Below are positions 16,716 to 25,161 of a DNA stretch of 59,719 nt, piece after piece; position 1 is the first letter of the stretch; every line of letters begins with the position of its first letter. Position numbers and translations under genes: made by a program. Source of the DNA: Deltaproteobacteria bacterium (lineage in GTDB: Bacteria; Myxococcota; UBA727; VGSZ01); the NCBI GenBank assembly GCA_020850995.1, contig JADZDP010000189.1, positions 1 through 59,719 of the forward strand, in the 5' to 3' direction. Under the pieces are notes generated by a model that saw nothing but the letters and a program-made list of their open reading frames with translations, did not search any database and was not told the origin of the DNA.

Positions 16716-18464
16716 ATGGGCACGCAGATGAGCGGCAGCGAGCCCATCGTGTTCATCATCGGCGACCCCGGCAGCGCGTGGGCGACGAGCACCGCCGCCG
16801 CGCTCGCCCCCTTGCCCGTGCGCGGCGTTGGGGAGCAGCCGGCGGAGCTCGAACAGCACGCTGACGTCGTCGACGTCTGCCTGGTCCACTGTTGTTCCGA
16901 CGACACCATGGTCACGGTGGCCGAGGTGCTGCGGCGAGCGCCGCGCGCGAGCATCGTGCTGCTCGGTGACCACATCGACGCCGACACCAAGAGCGCCGCC
17001 TACCAGGCCGGCGTCGCGTTCGTGGCGGGATCGACGCCGACGGCGGAAGAGCTGCGCAGCGTGGTCCGCATGGCGCACGACCAGAATCGCTCGGGCTCGC
17101 CAGAGCTGGTGCGCGCCATGTGCCGCACCATGTGCAACCTCTCGAGCCTGGCGGCGCGAGCATCGAACAGCACCTTCATCGACGCCGCCGTGCAGGAGAT
17201 CGCCGATCTGTTCGCCGCGGACGTGGTGTCGGTGCAGCTCGCCGGCGACGACGGCGACCTACGGATCGTCGCGCACAAAGGGCTGGCCGATCGCGCGCTA
17301 CGCAACCCGAGCCGGGGCGGTATCTCCGACGTCGTCCTTCGTTCAGGAGAGGCGCGCATCACCTTGCGTGGCTTCGCGGCGGGCGAGAGCAGCGCCCTGC
17401 CCCGCGCCGACCTCTGTGCATCGATGTGCGTGCCCATCGCGTCGCCGGGGACCGGCGAGCGCGGTCGCGGGGTCATCAACATCGCGCGCAAGAACGGGCG
17501 CTCAATCTTCACCGCCCGCGACCTCGATGTCGCCACCTCGATCGCGCGCCTGGTGTCCGAGGCGCTCGGTGGTATCGAAGCGCGCGCTGCCGCCGCCGAG
17601 ACCGAGCGCCAACTGCACGCCGCCGAGCGCTTGATGATGCTCGGCGAGATCGCGGCAGGCATCGCCCACGAGGTCGCGAACCCTCTGGCCATCGCGCGCG
17701 CCAACGTCGGCTCGCTCATCGCATACCTCACCGAGGCGAGCCCGATGCTCGCCGAGCTCGAGGTCGCGCACCCGCAGCTCTCCGAGATGCTCGACGACCT
17801 CCCCGCGGTGGTGTGCGAGACCTGGGAGGGCCTGTCCCGCGCCGACGAGGCAATTCGCCAGGTCAAGAACCTGGCGCGCGCGGAGCAGGGTGCAGCGCGC
17901 GACCAAGCGCTGGCGATCGGCGAGCTGGCGCAAACGACCGTGCGCTTCCTTGGTGCGCGCCTGCCGCGGGTGCGCACCAACCTGGACGCCACTGCGCTGG
18001 TTCGTGGGTCGGCGGTCGAGCTGTCACAGATCCTCGTCAACCTGCTCGTCAACGCCGCTGACGCCTGCGACGAGCGCTCGAGCAGAGGCGAACAGGGCTA
18101 CCAGCCCACAGTGGTGATCTCTGTGACGCGCAGCGGCGAGCGCGTGCAGCTCTGCATCGAGGACAATGGCGTGGGGATGTCTGAAGAAACCAAGAACCGC
18201 GCCTTCATGCCGCTGTTCACTACCAAGCAGGGCGCACGTGGCACCGGCCTCGGTCTGTCTTTGGTGCGCCGCCTCATCGACCGCCACGGCGGCAGCGTGC
18301 GCGTCTCCTCGACGCCAGGAGCAGGGACGACCTTCACCGTGTCCTTGCCCATGGCGACGCCCGACGGCGCGGCGAGCCCCAACGACACGCGCCAAGAAGC
18401 TCAGGAGACGGAGACTCGCGGTAGCAGTGCCGCGGCGCGCCTGCTGGCGCGCATCGCGAATTGA
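16716..18464 (+). CDS. GAF-domain histidine kinase
   Basis: A 582-aa soluble sensor kinase. Residues 8-120 resemble a degenerate receiver (IVFIIGDPG, SIVLLGDH) without the phospho-acceptor. Residues 150-290 are a GAF domain (AVQEIADLFAADVVSVQLAG ... INIARKNGRSIF). The HisKA domain has His318 in GIAHEVANPLAIARANVG. The ATPase domain has the N box (LVNLLVNAADAC), EDNGVGM and GTGLGLSLV. HisKA and ATPase sequences are of the NtrB/FlrB type, which pair with NtrC-type regulators such as that at 14600. No membrane segment is seen, so it reads a cytoplasmic cue. An alternative ATG at 16728 is possible. Confidence 0.9.
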   Translation: MGTQMSGSEPIVFIIGDPGSAWATSTAAALAPLPVRGVGEQPAELEQHADVVDVCLVHCCSDDTMVTVAEVLRRAPRASIVLLGDHIDADTKSAAYQAGVAFVAGSTPTAEELRSVVRMAHDQNRSGSPELVRAMCRTMCNLSSLAARASNSTFIDAAVQEIADLFAADVVSVQLAGDDGDLRIVAHKGLADRALRNPSRGGISDVVLRSGEARITLRGFAAGESSALPRADLCASMCVPIASPGTGERGRGVINIARKNGRSIFTARDLDVATSIARLVSEALGGIEARAAAAETERQLHAAERLMMLGEIAAGIAHEVANPLAIARANVGSLIAYLTEASPMLAELEVAHPQLSEMLDDLPAVVCETWEGLSRADEAIRQVKNLARAEQGAARDQALAIGELAQTTVRFLGARLPRVRTNLDATALVRGSAVELSQILVNLLVNAADACDERSSRGEQGYQPTVVISVTRSGERVQLCIEDNGVGMSEETKNRAFMPLFTTKQGARGTGLGLSLVRRLIDRHGGSVRVSSTPGAGTTFTVSLPMATPDGAASPNDTRQEAQETETRGSSAAARLLARIAN

Positions 18465-18551
18465 CTCGACGCGCGGGGTGAGGATCAAGGCAATGCCGAC
18501 GGTGCACGACCAGCAGCAACTTCGTACCCGGCCCGGCAGGCGAGGTCGCGC

Positions 18552-18938
18552 ATGAGCGAGCCGACGCACGTCGAGCGGGCTGCCACGCTCGTCGCCGAGA
18601 TTGTGGCGCTCGGCGTGCTCGTCGAGGGGCTGCCGCTGCCGGCCGAAGCACCGCCGGCGATCGCTGAGGACATGGCTGTGGTCCGCACCCAGTCGCACAA
18701 TGCGGTGGCCGCCATCGAGCACCTCAACGGTCTCGTGGCGCGCGGCTCGTGTGGCGAGCTCGACACGCTGCTGCACCGCCTCAACAACTTCTTCACCGGC
18801 ATCGCCAGCCTCGCGACCCTGTGCCGCGACGACGTGCGGGGCGCGCCGGCGCTCTCGGCGCAGCTCGTCGCGGTGGAGGCGCAGGCCCGGCGCGCCGCGG
18901 ACCGTGTGCGCGAGCTGGCGCGCTCCGCGCCCCGCTGA
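18552..18938 (+). CDS. Stand-alone DHp-like phosphotransfer protein
   Basis: A 128-aa helical protein. The segment LLHRLNNFFTGIASLATLCR resembles the H box of HDFNN-type histidine kinases, with His75 at the phospho-accepting position and the Asn-Asn pair after it. No ATPase domain follows, and the gene stops after one more helix (AQARRAADRVRELARS). It could be a phosphotransfer protein of the Spo0B/ChpT kind, or a remnant of a kinase. It follows the GAF kinase by 87 nt on the same strand, so it could pass phosphate between that kinase and the free receivers. The ATG has AGGT upstream. Function is inferred only from the H-box match. Confidence 0.55.
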   Translation: MSEPTHVERAATLVAEIVALGVLVEGLPLPAEAPPAIAEDMAVVRTQSHNAVAAIEHLNGLVARGSCGELDTLLHRLNNFFTGIASLATLCRDDVRGAPALSAQLVAVEAQARRAADRVRELARSAPR

Positions 18939-19005
18939 CGAGGTGCCGAGGGTGCTCCCGCGGCGGGGAGTCACCTCGACCAATGTGGCTGCTTGACGAC
19001 GTCGC

Positions 19006-19287
19006 TCAGCGCGGCTGACCGCCGCCATACGCGGCGCGCGCGTGGCGGGCGGCGCCGAGCTCGCCGAGCTCGCGCTCGAGCGATCGCTCCGCGTCGCGCG
19101 CAGCAGACAGGCAGGCCTGCGTGAGGTCGCGCAGGCACGCAGGGTCGTCGACCAGGCCGGCGCCGAGCTGCTGGCACGCCAGCACCGCGGCATCGAGGTC
19201 GAGGCCGGCCCCGATGACATCGCCGTGGCCGAGCTTTTGCCGCGCGCTCAGGAGCGCAGCGTGCAAGCGCTTCTCGAGCTCACTCAT
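19006..19287 (-). CDS. FliT-like small helical protein
   Basis: A 93-aa, mostly helical protein of no clear family. It overlaps the fliS stop by 4 bp (ATGA), so it is translated with fliS. In many bacteria fliD-fliS is followed by fliT, the export chaperone of FliD, and size, helical content and position agree here. Sequence proof is weak: the only features are an N-terminal helix (LEKRLHAALLSARQKLG) and a helix rich in Arg/Glu near the end. Confidence 0.5.
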   Translation of the reverse strand: MSELEKRLHAALLSARQKLGHGDVIGAGLDLDAAVLACQQLGAGLVDDPACLRDLTQACLSAARDAERSLERELGELGAARHARAAYGGGQPR

Positions 19288-19661
19288 CGAGCGCCCCCCG
19301 GTGCGAGGACCTGTTCGAAGGCCTCGGCGACGGGGCAGAACACGCGCAACGCCTCTTCGAGCGAGGACACGTTGCGCCCGCTGCTGGCGGCCACGAGCCG
19401 CGCCAGAACAAACTCGTAGGTGGCGCTCAGGTTGGCGCACAGCTCGGGCGCGCGCGCGTGGTTGAGCGAGGAGACGAGCTCCGCGACGATGCCCGAGGCC
19501 CGGTCGATGTCGCGGTGGACGTCGGCGCGCTTGCCCTCGTGCAGGTTCCGCACCGCGCGCGTCATGGACAGTCGGGCCTCACGCAGCAGGAGCAAGAGCA
19601 CCTGATCGGGTGACGCGGTCTCGGCGCGGGCGCGGGCATAGCGGGCGGCTCCCTGGATCAT
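19284..19661 (-). CDS. fliS: Flagellar export chaperone FliS
   Basis: A 125-aa four-helix protein that binds the C-terminal helix of flagellin, stops it polymerising in the cytoplasm and delivers it to the export gate. The family signature is present: ARYARARAETASPDQVLLLL followed by a second helix (ARLSMTRAVRNLHEGK) and a long third helix. Length matches FliS. It overlaps fliD by 4 bp upstream and the FliT-like gene by 4 bp downstream, so the three are translationally coupled. Confidence 0.9.
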   Translation of the reverse strand: MIQGAARYARARAETASPDQVLLLLLREARLSMTRAVRNLHEGKRADVHRDIDRASGIVAELVSSLNHARAPELCANLSATYEFVLARLVAASSGRNVSSLEEALRVFCPVAEAFEQVLAPGGAR

Positions 19662-21001
19662 TTCTTGTCTCCGTCGTCGATCGAGAAGTTGTGGGACGAA
19701 AGGAAGTTGCCGACCGCTTTCAGCGAGGAGACCACCTTCTCCATCGCGGTGTATTGCGCGATGAGTATGTCGCGGTAGGCCTCGGCGCGGGCCTCGAGCA
19801 TCGCCATCTGGTCGTCGATACGCCGCTTCTGCTCGTTGAGCGACTTGGTACGCAGCGTGAGCGCGCCGTCCACGGAGTCGACGAACGCGTCGACCACGCT
19901 GTCGGCGGCCGTCGCCAGGCCACCGTCGATGATCTCGTCGATGCTCGCGGGATCGGCGGTGAAGGTGCGATTGAAGGTTGCCTCGTCGATGGTGAGGGAG
20001 CCGTCGCGCGCCGAGCGCACGCCGAGATCAGCGAGCGTGCGCACGTCGCCGGTGCCGACCTCGGTGGTGATGAGGCCCTGCATGCGCGCCTGGATCGAGC
20101 GCAGCGCCGGCTCGCCGCCGAGGGTCTTCGAGCGGTCGGTGTCGGAGGTGAGGGCCAGCTCGCCCTGGATCATCGACACGACGGCGTTGTAGGCATCGAC
20201 GACCTTCTGCAGGTTCGCGCGCGTCGCGCTTGCGTCGTTGCTCAAGACCAAGGTCTCTGGTGCAGTGGTCTGAGCCGTCAACGACAGCGTGGTGCCCGGC
20301 AGCGCGTCGGTGACGTCGTTGCTGCGACGCTCGAAGGCGAGCGTGTCGATGCTGAACTGCGCGTTGGCGGCGGCGACGACGGTGGAGAGGCCGAGCGGCT
20401 GGCCGAGCACGCCGGTGGAGGTCTCGGTGATGGTGAGCGCCGTGCTCGGGTCGTCGCCGATGACGTGGCCCGTGCTGGTGCGCGTGAGCACGAGATAGGA
20501 GCTGGTGCCGTCGTTGAGCACGGCCGCGCTCACGGGCGCGCCGCTGGCTTCGATGGCCTCGGCCACGTCACCTAGGCTGGCACCGTCGTCGATGGTGACA
20601 TCGAAGGCCTCGCCGTCGGCCTCGATGTGCAGCGTGCCTCCCTGCGCCACCGCGCCGGCCGCGAACGCGCTCGACCGAGCCTTGGCGGCCTGCGCGAGCT
20701 GACTCACCTCGAGCGAGAAGCTGCCGGCGAGCGCCTCGGCGCTGGCTGTCACCTTGACCGACGCGGGCTCGCGCACCACCTGGACGCCGCGCGCGCCGCT
20801 CGTGCCCAAGGACGCAAGCGCGGCGTTGAAGGCCTCGAGCTTGGAGGCGAGCTGTCCGAGGACCGACACCTTGACGTCGACAGCCTTCTTGGTGGCTGCG
20901 AGCTTCTCGATGGGCTGGCGACGCAGCGCGACGAGCTGCTCGATGATGGCGTTCGAGTCCATGCCCGAGGCCAATCCACCGGCTCGAAAGGTCGCTGCCA
21001 C
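19658..21001 (-). CDS. fliD: Filament cap protein FliD
   Basis: Forms the cap on which flagellin subunits are inserted. The protein is 447 aa, a usual length. The N-terminal HAP2 domain (FRAGGLASGMDSNAIIEQLV) and the C-terminal coiled region (QKRRIDDQMAMLEARAEAYR, then AQYTAMEKVVSSL) are clear. The start is a GTG with TAGGAGG upstream. A strong hairpin lies between it and the flagellin gene, so transcription from fliC must read through or fliD has its own weak promoter; none was recognised. Confidence 0.92.
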   Translation of the reverse strand: MAATFRAGGLASGMDSNAIIEQLVALRRQPIEKLAATKKAVDVKVSVLGQLASKLEAFNAALASLGTSGARGVQVVREPASVKVTASAEALAGSFSLEVSQLAQAAKARSSAFAAGAVAQGGTLHIEADGEAFDVTIDDGASLGDVAEAIEASGAPVSAAVLNDGTSSYLVLTRTSTGHVIGDDPSTALTITETSTGVLGQPLGLSTVVAAANAQFSIDTLAFERRSNDVTDALPGTTLSLTAQTTAPETLVLSNDASATRANLQKVVDAYNAVVSMIQGELALTSDTDRSKTLGGEPALRSIQARMQGLITTEVGTGDVRTLADLGVRSARDGSLTIDEATFNRTFTADPASIDEIIDGGLATAADSVVDAFVDSVDGALTLRTKSLNEQKRRIDDQMAMLEARAEAYRDILIAQYTAMEKVVSSLKAVGNFLSSHNFSIDDGDKK

Positions 21002-21032
21002 GGCTGCCTCCTACCTTTCCCTGCAAACAGAA

Positions 21033-21065
21033 GGGCGGGTCCGTGCTCCTCGCACGGACCCGCCC
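21033..21065 (-). terminator. Hairpin terminator after fliC
   Basis: A perfect 14-bp stem (21033-21046 with 21052-21065) and a 5-nt loop, followed on the minus strand by TTCTGTTTGC. It lies 14 nt after the fliC stop. The T-run is imperfect, so it may act as a partial terminator or as an mRNA 3' end stabiliser, which would explain high flagellin and lower fliD levels. Confidence 0.7.
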
Positions 21066-21079
21066 ATCTCTACGTCACA

Positions 21080-21907
21080 TCAGCCGAGGAGCTTGAGGGC
21101 CACCTGGGGCGCCTGGTTGGCCTGCGCGAGCACCGAGACACCGGCCTGGACCAGGATCTGCGCACGGCTCATCTCCGAGGTCTCGGCCGCCACGTCGACG
21201 TCACGGATGCGGCTGTTGGCAGCGGCCACGCTCTCCGCGGCCTGGCCGATGGTGTTGAGGGTCGACTGCAGGCGGTTGGCCGCGGCGCCGAGCTCCGAGC
21301 GGAAGCCGGAGACCGAGACGATGGCCGCGTCGATGTCGGCCAGATGACCGCGCGAGGTCGCTGCGTCGGCGCTGAGGTCGACCGCGTCGACCGACAGGCT
21401 GGCCGAGTCCACGTCCATGGCCGTGGTGTCCACCGTCAGGTAGTCATCGGCGGTGTCGCGGATGCCGACCTGGAAGGTGAGCGCCGCGGCCGCGCCGAAG
21501 ATGGTGGTGCCGTTGAACTCGGTGGTCGCGTCGATGCGGTCGAGCTCGGCGATGAGGTTGTCGGTCTCCTCCTGGATGTAGCCGCGCTCCGTGGTGCCGA
21601 TGCCGTCCGAGGCCGACTGCATGGCGAGCTCGCGCATGCGCGTGAGGATGTTGCTGACCTCGTTCAAGCTCGCCTCGGCCGTCTGCACCACCGACAGACC
21701 GTCGTTGGCGTTGCGCGACGCCTGCACGTAGCTGCGGTACTGCGCGGTCAGGTTCGAGCTCACGCCCAAGCCGGCAGCGTCGTCGGAGGCCTTGGTGATG
21801 CGGTAACCCGAGGACAGCTTGGCGAGCGAGCTGTCGAGCTGGGTCTGGCTCACCCCCAGGCTTCGTTGCGCGTTGAGAGACGACAGGTTGCTGCGGATGG
21901 ACATCAT
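21080..21907 (-). CDS. fliC: Flagellin
   Basis: Main filament subunit, 275 aa. Both conserved ends are present: RSNLSSLNAQRSLGVSQTQL at the start and ISRAQ-type residues (MSRAQILVQAGVSVLAQANQ) at the end. These build the D0/D1 core. The central part is short, with only a small exposed domain (about residues 130-190). Only one flagellin gene is seen in the window. GAGGAG lies 8 nt before the first ATG; the second, adjacent ATG is equally possible. It has its own promoter region (21908-22048) between two terminators. Confidence 0.95.
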   Translation of the reverse strand: MMSIRSNLSSLNAQRSLGVSQTQLDSSLAKLSSGYRITKASDDAAGLGVSSNLTAQYRSYVQASRNANDGLSVVQTAEASLNEVSNILTRMRELAMQSASDGIGTTERGYIQEETDNLIAELDRIDATTEFNGTTIFGAAAALTFQVGIRDTADDYLTVDTTAMDVDSASLSVDAVDLSADAATSRGHLADIDAAIVSVSGFRSELGAAANRLQSTLNTIGQAAESVAAANSRIRDVDVAAETSEMSRAQILVQAGVSVLAQANQAPQVALKLLG

Positions 21908-21937
21908 GGCGGTTTCTCCTCTTGGTTCGTGTGGTTG

Positions 21938-21952
21938 GCGTTGTCGCTTCCA
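21938..21952 (-). promoter_or_regulatory. Possible sigma-54-like core before fliC
   Basis: On the minus strand TGG and GC are spaced so that GG-N10-GC is satisfied (TGGAAGCGACAACGC), about 30 nt before the start codon. The rest of the consensus is poor. GG-N10-GC occurs often by chance in GC-rich DNA, so support is weak. It competes with the motif at 21961-21988. Confidence 0.2.
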
Positions 21953-21960
21953 ACCAGTGC

Positions 21961-21988
21961 TTCGTCGCGGTCCGAGCGGTGGTTAAGC
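21961..21988 (-). promoter_or_regulatory. Shared flagellar promoter motif before fliC
   Basis: The minus strand reads CTTAACCACCGCTCGG, then ACC, then GCGACGAA. Nearly the same sequence (CTTAATCACCGCGCGG, TT, GCGACGAA) lies in the same orientation before the receiver gene that starts the 20-kb flagellar operon (36171-36196). The layout, an AT-rich block followed about 14 nt later by a GCGACGAA block, resembles a -35/-10 pair of a sigma-28-like factor. It ends about 53 nt before the fliC start. Confidence 0.4.
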
Positions 21989-22048
21989 ACGCGTGCGCTG
22001 TTCATAGGTGCGCGGCGGATCAGGAGGCGCTGCCGAGCCCCTGGGTGG

Positions 22049-22083
22049 AAAAAAGAACGACGCGCGTCTCTCGACGCGCGTCG
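22049..22083 (-). terminator. Rho-independent terminator after flgL
   Basis: GACGCGCGTC repeated around a TCTC loop gives a 10-11 bp stem (22058-22068 with 22073-22083), followed on the minus strand by TTCTTTTTTCC. It lies about 25 nt after the flgL stop and ends the ten-gene operon that starts at flgF. This is the clearest terminator in the window. Confidence 0.9.
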
Positions 22084-22107
22084 CCTCCCCCAGGTAGCCC
22101 TGCGTGC

Positions 22108-22989
22108 TCAGCGCAAGACGTCGAGCAGCGAGGGCCCGAAGCTCTTGGCCGTAGCCGCAAACGAGGCCTCGAGCGCGCGCTCCGCGAACGCGAGGTTGGT
22201 GGCGGCCTCGATGAAGTCGGCGTCGGTCAGCTCTGCACGGCGCTCATCGGCGACGTCGGCGAGGGTGCGGTTCGACGCCTCGGCGATCTCGAGGCCGAGC
22301 ATGACCCCACCAACCTTCGACTGGGCCACTGCCACCTGACCGACGCCGGTGTGCATGGCGTCGATGGACGTGCGAATCGCCGCGGTGTCATCGGCCTCGA
22401 GCGCCAGGGCGAGGTCGTCGAGCGCGGCCAGCACGTCGATACCACCGGCGGCAGTGCCGAGGATCTCGTCGCCACGGAAGGACACGACCTCGGTGCTGCC
22501 GGGCGCAAGCTCGATGCGCCGCTCACCGGCGTCGCCCTGATAGCTGCCGGCCGCGTCGAAGGGCCGGGTGCCTTCGGCGGTGCCCGACAGCAGGTAGCGG
22601 CCCGCGGACTCGATGTTGGCCAGGCGCAGCACCTCGTCCCTCAGGGCGCGCACCTCGGCGGCGGCGCTGGCGCGGTCGGCGGCGTTGTAGGTGTCGTTGG
22701 CGAGTTGCACGGCGAGCTCGCCGCCGCGCTGGAGCACGTTGACGACGCCGGCCAGGGTCCCATCGACGAGATCGAGATCTCCGCGCGCCGCGCCCACCGC
22801 GCCGTTGATGGCGCGCATGCGATCGGCGTCCAGGCGGTAGCGCGTGATCTGCGGCGTGGCGCTCGAGTCCCAGGGGTGTTGCACCTTCAGACCAGTCGAC
22901 GCCTCGGCCGTCGCCTTGGCGTGCCGCTCTCGGGCAGCACCGTTGCGCGCGATCGAAGATTCGAACAGAGCGCGATCCGTCACCCGCAT
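22108..22989 (-). CDS. flgL: Hook-filament junction protein FlgL
   Basis: Second junction protein between hook and filament, 293 aa. Flagellin-like ends are present: an N-terminal helix (FESSIARNGAARERHAKATA) and a C-terminal helix with NLAFAERALEASFAATAKS. The motif LANDTYNAADRASAAAEVRA with a following RYLLSG matches FlgL. It is 9 nt downstream of flgK and is the last gene of the operon. Confidence 0.9.
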   Translation of the reverse strand: MRVTDRALFESSIARNGAARERHAKATAEASTGLKVQHPWDSSATPQITRYRLDADRMRAINGAVGAARGDLDLVDGTLAGVVNVLQRGGELAVQLANDTYNAADRASAAAEVRALRDEVLRLANIESAGRYLLSGTAEGTRPFDAAGSYQGDAGERRIELAPGSTEVVSFRGDEILGTAAGGIDVLAALDDLALALEADDTAAIRTSIDAMHTGVGQVAVAQSKVGGVMLGLEIAEASNRTLADVADERRAELTDADFIEAATNLAFAERALEASFAATAKSFGPSLLDVLR

Positions 22990-22998
22990 CGCACACCT

Positions 22999-24387
22999 CT
23001 ACTTGATGCTCATCAGAGAGCCGAGCATCTCGTCAGCGGTCTTGATCACCTTGGTCACGGCCTCGAATACGCGCTGCGCTTGCGTCATGCGTACGATCTC
23101 TTCCTCGATCGACACGCCGCGGTTTGACTCGCGCAGCCCGTCGAGGTGCGAGCCCACGGCGCGCGCGGCCTCGGCGGAACGCTCGATCTGCGATACCGCG
23201 CTGCCGAACTCGCCGATGAGCTCCGATAGCGCGGCGCGCGGGTCGCTACCGCTCGCGAGCGGCGCGCTCTCGGTGGCGATCATCGCCAAGAGGTTGGTGC
23301 TGTCACCAGGCGCGGCCGTAGCGCCCGCCGCGAACAGGCGCGGGTCGCCGGTGATGGCGGCGTTGACGTCGATGCGCCCGGCCGCACCCTCGACGATGCC
23401 GGCATCGAACAGATCGCGGCCGCTGGAGCCATCGAGCGCTACACCAGCGGCGTGCACACCGTTGATGGACGCGGCGAAGTCGAAGGCGAGCTGGTCGAGC
23501 TTGCTCTCCGCGGTGCCGAGCACACGGTCGCGCCCGTCGAGGATACCGGCCAGGCGACCGCCGACGTCGCGGCTGGCAAGCGCCTCGGGGCCGGTGGCGT
23601 CTGCGCCCGTCACCTGCAGCGCCAGGTGGCCCCCGTTGGCCGCATCGGGCTCGGTAGAGAAGGTCGCGGCGCGATCGCCCATGACCAAGCCCACCGCGCC
23701 GGTGCGCAGGTTGAGATCGCCGTGGTCCTCGAACAGCTCGGCACCGGTGAGCGACGCGAGCTCCTCAGCGAGGTGTCGTCGGCGCGCGATCAGATCGTTG
23801 GGTTCGGCGCCGCTGCCGCGGGCCACGCGGATCTGCGCGTTGAGATCCGCGACCTCGCGGCCAAGCTGGTTGGCGCCATCCACGGTGGCGCGCAACTCGT
23901 CGTCGGCGGCGGCGCGGGCCGCGGCCAGATCGCGCGCGCCGCCCTGGAAGCGCTGCGCCAGCGTCTCGGCGGCGCGCACCGCCGCCTGGCGCGAGGCAGG
24001 GTCACCGGGGCGCGCGCTCAGGTTGCGCAGCGCGCTGTAGAAGTTCGACAGGCTCGCGGGCAGGCCGTACTCGTCGTTGGGGTCGAGCGTGGTGATGGCA
24101 GTGGCGACGCTGACTGCGGCATCGAACGCCGCCGTGGCGGAGCGCGCCGCCGGGATCTGTGCGTCGAGAAAGAAGTCGCGTGCCTGCGTGACGCCTAGCG
24201 CCTCCACGCCACCACCCAACGCCACGCGCCCGAAGGTGGTGCCAGCCAACGACGCCAGCTCCACCCGCTGCCGCGCGAAGCCCGGCGTCGACGCGTTCTC
24301 GATGTTGTGGCTCGCCGTCGCGCTCACCGAGCGTTGTACGCCGAGCGCGTTGGCGCCGATGCCGAGCTGCGACAGCAGGTTGCTCAC
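22999..24387 (-). CDS. flgK: Hook-filament junction protein FlgK
   Basis: First junction protein, 462 aa, somewhat shorter than enteric FlgK (about 550). The N-terminus shows the rod/hook signature (GIGANALGVQRSVSATASHN, then IENASTPGFARQRVEL). The C-terminus has SIEEEIVRMTQAQRVFEAVT, which forms the coiled-coil core. The loss of length is in the central variable domain. It overlaps the FlgN-like gene by 4 bp. Confidence 0.93.
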   Translation of the reverse strand: MSNLLSQLGIGANALGVQRSVSATASHNIENASTPGFARQRVELASLAGTTFGRVALGGGVEALGVTQARDFFLDAQIPAARSATAAFDAAVSVATAITTLDPNDEYGLPASLSNFYSALRNLSARPGDPASRQAAVRAAETLAQRFQGGARDLAAARAAADDELRATVDGANQLGREVADLNAQIRVARGSGAEPNDLIARRRHLAEELASLTGAELFEDHGDLNLRTGAVGLVMGDRAATFSTEPDAANGGHLALQVTGADATGPEALASRDVGGRLAGILDGRDRVLGTAESKLDQLAFDFAASINGVHAAGVALDGSSGRDLFDAGIVEGAAGRIDVNAAITGDPRLFAAGATAAPGDSTNLLAMIATESAPLASGSDPRAALSELIGEFGSAVSQIERSAEAARAVGSHLDGLRESNRGVSIEEEIVRMTQAQRVFEAVTKVIKTADEMLGSLMSIK

Positions 24388-24866
24388 GCGTGGGTCCCCC
24401 GAAGCTGCGGCAAGTGCACGGGCGCCGGCTTGCGCCCATACGCCTGCGTGGTCGGAAACAGTGCTGCGGTGTAGCCGCGCACCATGCGCCGCGCGCGCTC
24501 GATCATCTCGCGCCGCCGTTCGTCGACGAGCGCCAGGGCGCTGCGCAGCTCGCCGATGCGGTGCAAGCGGCCGCGGATCTCTCCGGCCGCCGTCGGGTTG
24601 CTGGCGCAGAGATGCAAGAGCGGCGCATCGCGCGTACCGCTGAGCTGGATGATGGCGTCGATCGCGGCGCGCTCGAGGCGTGAGGCGGTCTCGACCGCCG
24701 CGACGCGTCGTTCGGACCAGGCGCGCAGCTCATCCACGTTCGTAGGCTGCTCCGAGGTGCAACAGGCACCGAAGGCGGCGATGATCTCGTCGAGCGCGTT
24801 GATGCAGTCGGCCAGCTTCTGTCGCTCGAGCTCGCTGCGCGGGTTGTCAGTCGCGGTGCTCACCAT
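24384..24866 (-). CDS. flgN: FlgN-type export chaperone
   Basis: A 160-aa helical protein. Place (between flgM and flgK), size and helical pattern with a proline/glycine-rich end (TQAYGRKPAPVHLPQL) fit FlgN, which escorts FlgK and FlgL to the export gate. Overall similarity of the long helices to FlgN is only general, so the assignment rests mostly on synteny. The start overlaps the end of flgM by 20 bp. Confidence 0.7.
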   Translation of the reverse strand: MVSTATDNPRSELERQKLADCINALDEIIAAFGACCTSEQPTNVDELRAWSERRVAAVETASRLERAAIDAIIQLSGTRDAPLLHLCASNPTAAGEIRGRLHRIGELRSALALVDERRREMIERARRMVRGYTAALFPTTQAYGRKPAPVHLPQLRGTHA

Positions 24867-25158
24867 GCGGGTTCTCCTCCGCGAGCGCGTCGTCGATGGC
24901 CTTGAAGAATGCCGAGGCCTCGACCATGCGCGTCGCGACGAGATCCGGATCGGGCTTATAGCTTCCTGACTTGAGGGCGATCTCCAGCTCCTCGACGCGC
25001 GCGGAGCGCACGCGCTCCAGCTCGGCCTTCGTCGTGGCGTGCGCCGCGACGGCCTCGCCCATGGTGGCTGGTTGTGCGCCGCGCTTGGTCGAGACGCCGG
25101 CGGTGCGCTCCGCCGTGGTGGCGCGTACTGGCTGGACGGGGGGCTGGATCTTCACCAC
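24847..25158 (-). CDS. flgM: Anti-sigma-28 factor FlgM
   Basis: A 103-aa protein that inhibits FliA until it is exported through the completed hook-basal body. The C-terminal sigma-binding pattern is clear: RVEELEIALKSGSYKPDPDL followed by VATRMVEA. The N-terminal part is disordered and rich in Pro, Thr and Ala, as usual for FlgM. It lies between flgJ and flgN, a common order (flgM-flgN-flgK). A second, shorter FlgM-like protein is encoded at 11677-11886 next to another sigma gene. Confidence 0.88.
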   Translation of the reverse strand: MVKIQPPVQPVRATTAERTAGVSTKRGAQPATMGEAVAAHATTKAELERVRSARVEELEIALKSGSYKPDPDLVATRMVEASAFFKAIDDALAEENPHGEHRD

Positions 25159-25161
25159 GGG

